Part shown: positions 61,135 to 64,000 of the stretch, in pieces
Numbering within the stretch: the stretch's first letter is position 1
How the letters are laid out: the number at the start of each line of letters is the position of its first letter
From: JANNSX01 sp041397825
GTDB taxonomy: Bacteria; Pseudomonadota; Alphaproteobacteria; Rhizobiales; Hyphomicrobiaceae
Direction of reading: 5' to 3'
DNA: 64,000 bases
Assembly: GCA_041397825.1 (NCBI GenBank)
Contig: JAWKVX010000005.1
Location: 248,001-312,000, forward strand
Notes under the pieces: model-generated
Database searches by the model: none
The model's input: the letters and a program-made list of their open reading frames with translations, nothing else
What the model was told of the DNA's origin: nothing
Program-made: the position numbers and the translations under genes

Positions 61135-63439
61135 TGAGGGCGCCCTCCAGCTTGCGGTTGTAGCCGTCGATATCGCGATTGAACTCGGCGAGCGAGAAGG
61201 TGATGTTGGCGATCCGGGGTGCGAAGCGGCCGGCATCCACGTCGGCGACCGCCTGATCATAGGCTTCGCGCGTGATCGGTTTCCACCGGACGATGTCGCC
61301 CGGCTTGAACAGACACATGAAGTCACGCAGATAGCTGATCTTCTGGCTGGGATCATAGATCGGCATCGGCGTGACGCCGAACATCTGATAGCCGCCCGCT
61401 CCCCTCACCGAGTAGATGCAGCCGAAGCAGCCGCCATGGCCGACCGTCAGCTTTGGGGTATCCGTGCGCGGTCTCAGGTATTTGGGCACCTCGAGCTGTC
61501 GCTTGCGCTCCACCATCTGGTAGAGGAAGGGCAAGCCGGCGACGAACCCGACCATGGAGACGAACCACGGCGCCCCCGAATGCGCCTTGATGAAGGCTGC
61601 CGGGTCGGCAAGGTTGTTGACGCGGGCGGCATACTCGATGTCGGTGCCCTTGGGGTCCTGATGGCGCTCGCGGAAACGCATCAGCGTCTCGTGCGTCCAG
61701 GGATCCTGGTAGTAGACGGGTACCTCGATGATGCGGGTCTTGATGACCGGCTCGGCTTTCTCGGCCGCGCTCTCGAGTTTCTTCACCTCGGCCAGCATGT
61801 CGTTCGGCTTGATCTGGTCCGGGTCGTATTTGATCTGGAACGACGCGTTCGCCGGGCAGATCTCGGTTACGCCCTTGATCTTGGCTTCGCGCACCGCGTT
61901 GGTGATGAAGAGGCTCTTGAAGAAGGCTTCGAGCGACATGGCTTCGTCGACCTCGACGAAGATGTGCTCGTCGCCACCGAAGGAGTATCGAGTGGTCATG
62001 GGGCGTTGGCCTCCTGTTGCGGTTGCGGCGGGCGTTGCGGGCGCGGTTGCCACGGCCGGCGCGGCAGCGCTCGACGCGCCGAGCGAGGTGGCGCGGCGTT
62101 CGAGCCACGGCTCGAGCCAGCTCGTGTGGAAACGGCCAGCCTGGACATCGGCGTCGCGGGCCAGAGCCTGATGCAGGGGCTTGGTCGTCTGGACGCCGCC
62201 GATCTCGAGCTCGGCGAGCGCCCGGTCGAGCCGGCGGATGGCGGCCGGTCGGTCTTCGTCCCAGACGATCAACTTGCCGAGGAGGGAATCGTAGAAGGGC
62301 GGGATCGTGTAGCCGGGATAGAGCAGGCTGTCGAAACGGACGCCGTAGCCACCGGGCACGCCGAGTGCGGCGACCGTGCCGGGATGCGGCATGAAGTTCT
62401 TCGACGGATCCTCGGCGTTGATCCTGACCTCGATGGCATGGCCCTTGCGCTTGATGTCATGCTGGCGAAGCCGCAGCGGCTCACCACCGGCGATCAAGAT
62501 CATCTCCCGCACGAGGTCGATGCCGGTGATCATTTCGGTCACCGGATGCTCGACCTGGATGCGCGTGTTCATCTCGAGGAAGTAGAACTCTTGCGTCAGG
62601 TCGTCGAACAGGAATTCGAGCGTGCCGGCGCCGCGATAATTGACCGCCTTCGCGAGTGCGACGGCGGATTGGCAGATGCGCTCCCGTGCCTCCTGGCGGA
62701 GCGACGGTGACGGCGCCTCCTCCCAGACCTTCTGCCGGCGCCGCTGCAGCGAGCACTCGCGCTCGAAACAATGCACGACGTCGCGGCCGTCGCCCAGCAC
62801 CTGCACCTCGATGTGGCGCGCGCCCTCGACGAGCTTTTCGACATAGAGCCCACCGTCACCGAACGCCGCCTTCGCCTCGGCTTGGGCCTGTGGCATCAGC
62901 TGCGCAAAATCGTCGGCCGAACGGGCGACGCGAATACCCCGTCCGCCTCCCCCGGCGGCAGCCTTGATCATGACCGGAAAGCCGGTCTTCTCGACGATGG
63001 CGAAGGCCGCCTCGGCGGTCTCGAGCCGGCCCTGGCTGCCGGGCACGGTCGGCACACCGGCTTTCTGGGCGGCTTCGCGCGCCGCCACTTTGTCACCCAT
63101 GAGGCGGATCGAGTCCGCCGTAGGGCCGACGAAGACCAGCCCGGCCGCCTCGACGGCGGCTGCGAACTCGGCGTTCTCGGCTAGGAAGCCGTAGCCCGGA
63201 TGAATGGCGTCGGCGCCGGTGGCTTTCGCCGCCGACAGTATGGCGTCCTTGTTCAGGTAGGACTTCGCGGCGTGTGGCGGACCGATGTCGACGGCTTCGT
63301 CGGCCAGCTTGACGGCGAGCGAGTCGGCGTCCGCCTTGGAGTGCACCTGGACGGTGGCGATGCCGAGCTCTCTGGCCGCACGAATGATCCGGACGGCGAT
63401 CTCGCCGCGGTTGGCGATGAGAAGCTTCTGAATGGCCAT
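61124..63439 (-). CDS. Fusion of biotin carboxylase (AccC-like) and PxpB/KipI-like domain
   Basis: A 771-residue protein. Residues 1-450 are a full biotin carboxylase: LLIANRGEIAVRIIRAAREL at the N-terminus, ATP-grasp loop IKAAAGGGGRGIRVARS near 160, ECSLQRRRQKVWEEAPSPSL near 229, EMNTRIQVEHPVTEMITGID near 289. An Ala/Pro/Thr linker (about 453-478) leads to a complete KipI/allophanate-hydrolase-subunit-1 domain (481-771: TRYSFGGDEHIFVEVDEAMS, then PVYYQDPWTHETLMRFRERH, HSGAPWFVSMVGFVAGLPFL, TVGHGGCFGCIYSVRGAGGY). At the junction (ATG at 61999) a consensus AGGAGG lies 10 bp upstream, as if an independent gene start had been kept. The two parts are separate genes in the relatives I know of. It probably carboxylates the short biotinyl protein next door and works with PxpC. 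Confidence 0.87.
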   Translation of the reverse strand: MAIQKLLIANRGEIAVRIIRAARELGIATVQVHSKADADSLAVKLADEAVDIGPPHAAKSYLNKDAILSAAKATGADAIHPGYGFLAENAEFAAAVEAAGLVFVGPTADSIRLMGDKVAAREAAQKAGVPTVPGSQGRLETAEAAFAIVEKTGFPVMIKAAAGGGGRGIRVARSADDFAQLMPQAQAEAKAAFGDGGLYVEKLVEGARHIEVQVLGDGRDVVHCFERECSLQRRRQKVWEEAPSPSLRQEARERICQSAVALAKAVNYRGAGTLEFLFDDLTQEFYFLEMNTRIQVEHPVTEMITGIDLVREMILIAGGEPLRLRQHDIKRKGHAIEVRINAEDPSKNFMPHPGTVAALGVPGGYGVRFDSLLYPGYTIPPFYDSLLGKLIVWDEDRPAAIRRLDRALAELEIGGVQTTKPLHQALARDADVQAGRFHTSWLEPWLERRATSLGASSAAAPAVATAPATPAATATGGQRPMTTRYSFGGDEHIFVEVDEAMSLEAFFKSLFITNAVREAKIKGVTEICPANASFQIKYDPDQIKPNDMLAEVKKLESAAEKAEPVIKTRIIEVPVYYQDPWTHETLMRFRERHQDPKGTDIEYAARVNNLADPAAFIKAHSGAPWFVSMVGFVAGLPFLYQMVERKRQLEVPKYLRPRTDTPKLTVGHGGCFGCIYSVRGAGGYQMFGVTPMPIYDPSQKISYLRDFMCLFKPGDIVRWKPITREAYDQAVADVDAGRFAPRIANITFSLAEFNRDIDGYNRKLEGALNGN
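61999..62015 (-). promoter_or_regulatory. Internal Shine-Dalgarno and ATG at the fusion junction
   Basis: On the minus strand AGGAGG (62015-62010) precedes an in-frame ATG (61999-61997) by 10 bp, exactly where the PxpB/KipI-like domain begins. It could drive separate synthesis of a 291-residue PxpB protein besides the full-length fusion. Confidence 0.5.
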
Positions 63440-63456
63440 GGATCGATGCGGTGCTG

Positions 63457-63699
63457 TCAGGCCTCGATCTCGGCGAGCGGCTGACCGGCCATCACCGGCT
63501 CCTCGTTCTCGGCGATGAAGCGGACGATCTTACCGGCGGCGTCGGCTTTGACCTCATTGAAGGACTTCATCACCTCGATGAGGCCGATCACATCACCGGC
63601 TGCGACCGTGTCACCGTCATTCTTATAGACGGGCTTGTCGGGTGCCGGTTTCCGATAAAAGGTGCCGGGGAGCGGCGAGACGATTTGCTTAGTGGCCAT
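63457..63699 (-). CDS. Short biotinyl (biotin carboxyl carrier) domain protein
   Basis: An 80-residue protein that is almost only a biotinyl domain. I choose the ATG at 63699 because GAGGA lies 6 bp before it; an ATG at 63705 abuts the GAGGA directly. The hammerhead hairpin contains GLIEVMKSFNEVKAD, with Lys45 as the presumed biotinylated residue. The motif reads EVMKS rather than the more common EAMKM. VSPLPGTFYRKPAPDKPVYK and EEPVMAGQPLAEIEA complete the domain. It lacks the N-terminal Pro-rich arm of AccB, so it is a dedicated carrier for the neighbouring biotin carboxylase. Confidence 0.88.
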   Translation of the reverse strand: MATKQIVSPLPGTFYRKPAPDKPVYKNDGDTVAAGDVIGLIEVMKSFNEVKADAAGKIVRFIAENEEPVMAGQPLAEIEA

Positions 63700-63735
63700 T
63701 ATCATTCCTCGTGAGCGAACGGTTGTTCTTTGTGT

Positions 63736-64000
63736 TCAGCGCGGCGCCAGATGCGGCCGCACGGCGTTCCTGACGGCGACGGCGATGTCGACGGCATTGG
63801 GCGTGTCGGAATGGACGCAGATCGCGTCGGCGCCGACCGGGACATCGTTGCCGGCGATCGTCTTGGTCTTGCCCTCGACGACGGCCCTGAGACAGCGGGC
63901 GGCCGCCTCGGCCGGATCCTTCGCCTCATGCTCGCGCGTGATGATGAGGCCGCCATCGGCATTGTAGTCGAGGTCGGCATAGTATTCGGCGACGAAACGG
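63736..64000 (-). CDS. pxpA: 5-Oxoprolinase subunit A / LamB-YcsF family (C-terminal part only)
   Basis: Only the last 88 codons are in the window (stop at 63736-63738); the gene enters from the right edge. The translated piece starts RFVAEYYADLDYNADGGLI, then TREHEAKDPAEAAARCLRAV, and ends with DAICVHSDTPNAVDIAVAVR and NAVRPHLAPR. These match the conserved C-terminus of LamB/YcsF proteins (the ICVHGDTP-like motif). PxpA acts with PxpB and PxpC to open 5-oxoproline. Being upstream of the carrier, fusion and pxpC genes on the same strand, with a 36-bp gap, it is probably in the same operon. Confidence 0.85.
   Translation of the reverse strand, partial: RFVAEYYADLDYNADGGLIITREHEAKDPAEAAARCLRAVVEGKTKTIAGNDVPVGADAICVHSDTPNAVDIAVAVRNAVRPHLAPR

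Overview
The window is about 64 kb of high-GC, gene-dense bacterial chromosome. Gene content points to an alphaproteobacterium, most likely Hyphomicrobiales (Rhizobiales) or a close relative. Supporting signs are the aroK-aroB-CNNM/CorC run, the DUF3426 zinc-ribbon gene divergent from ftsEX, the hisC/tyrC and metX/metW pairs, the mdh-sucCD-sucAB-lpd TCA cluster, a class II (B12-dependent) ribonucleotide reductase and a FixK/FnrL-type operator. This placement is inferred from synteny and codon style; no 16S gene is present. I see no phage, IS element, CRISPR array or rRNA.

Layout. 1-4.7 kb: a MotA/TolQ-MotB-like proton-channel pair (the second gene runs off the left edge), an inositol-monophosphatase, a chloramphenicol-phosphotransferase-like kinase and a trimethylamine-methyltransferase-family protein. 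4.7-9.8 kb: a large exported WD40-caspase protein, a divergent Lys/Ala/Pro-rich secreted protein and an SMP-30 lactonase. 9.8-14.8 kb: methyltransferase, FAD oxidoreductase, GNAT, MFS permease and CoA-transferase. 14.9-18.0 kb: three tandem YafK-type L,D-transpeptidases with three different export signals. 18.2-25.9 kb: accA, xerD, an unknown exported protein, an overlooked 48-residue membrane protein, aroK-aroB, a CorC-type protein and hpt. 26-33 kb: zinc-ribbon protein, ftsEX, YdcF, plsC and nrdJ with a readable promoter. 33-43 kb: glutathione turnover (ChaC-like, gloB), aromatic, histidine and methionine biosynthesis, methyltransferases, dienelactone hydrolase and a NYN-domain ribonuclease. 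43.3-48.1 kb: tRNA-Val(GAC), DUF1989, TraB/GumN, another FAD oxidoreductase, a small 4-Cys protein behind a FixK/FnrL-like box, and an EamA permease.

48.1-59.4 kb holds the TCA cluster, all on the minus strand (mdh-ridA-sucC // sucD-sucA-odhB-lpdA). It is interrupted between sucC and sucD by a plus-strand LuxR-type regulator with a degenerate receiver domain and about 1.1 kb without recognisable genes. 59.6-64 kb: a small secreted protein, then a biotin-dependent 5-oxoprolinase-like cluster: pxpA (partial), a short biotinyl carrier, a fused biotin carboxylase-PxpB protein that keeps an internal Shine-Dalgarno and ATG at the junction, and pxpC.

Most of the window is ordinary housekeeping sequence. 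The most interesting items are the FixK-box/4-Cys small protein, the split sucCD operon with its atypical regulator, the AccC-PxpB fusion with a retained internal start, the YafK triplet, the secreted WD40-caspase and the palindrome over the nrdJ promoter.
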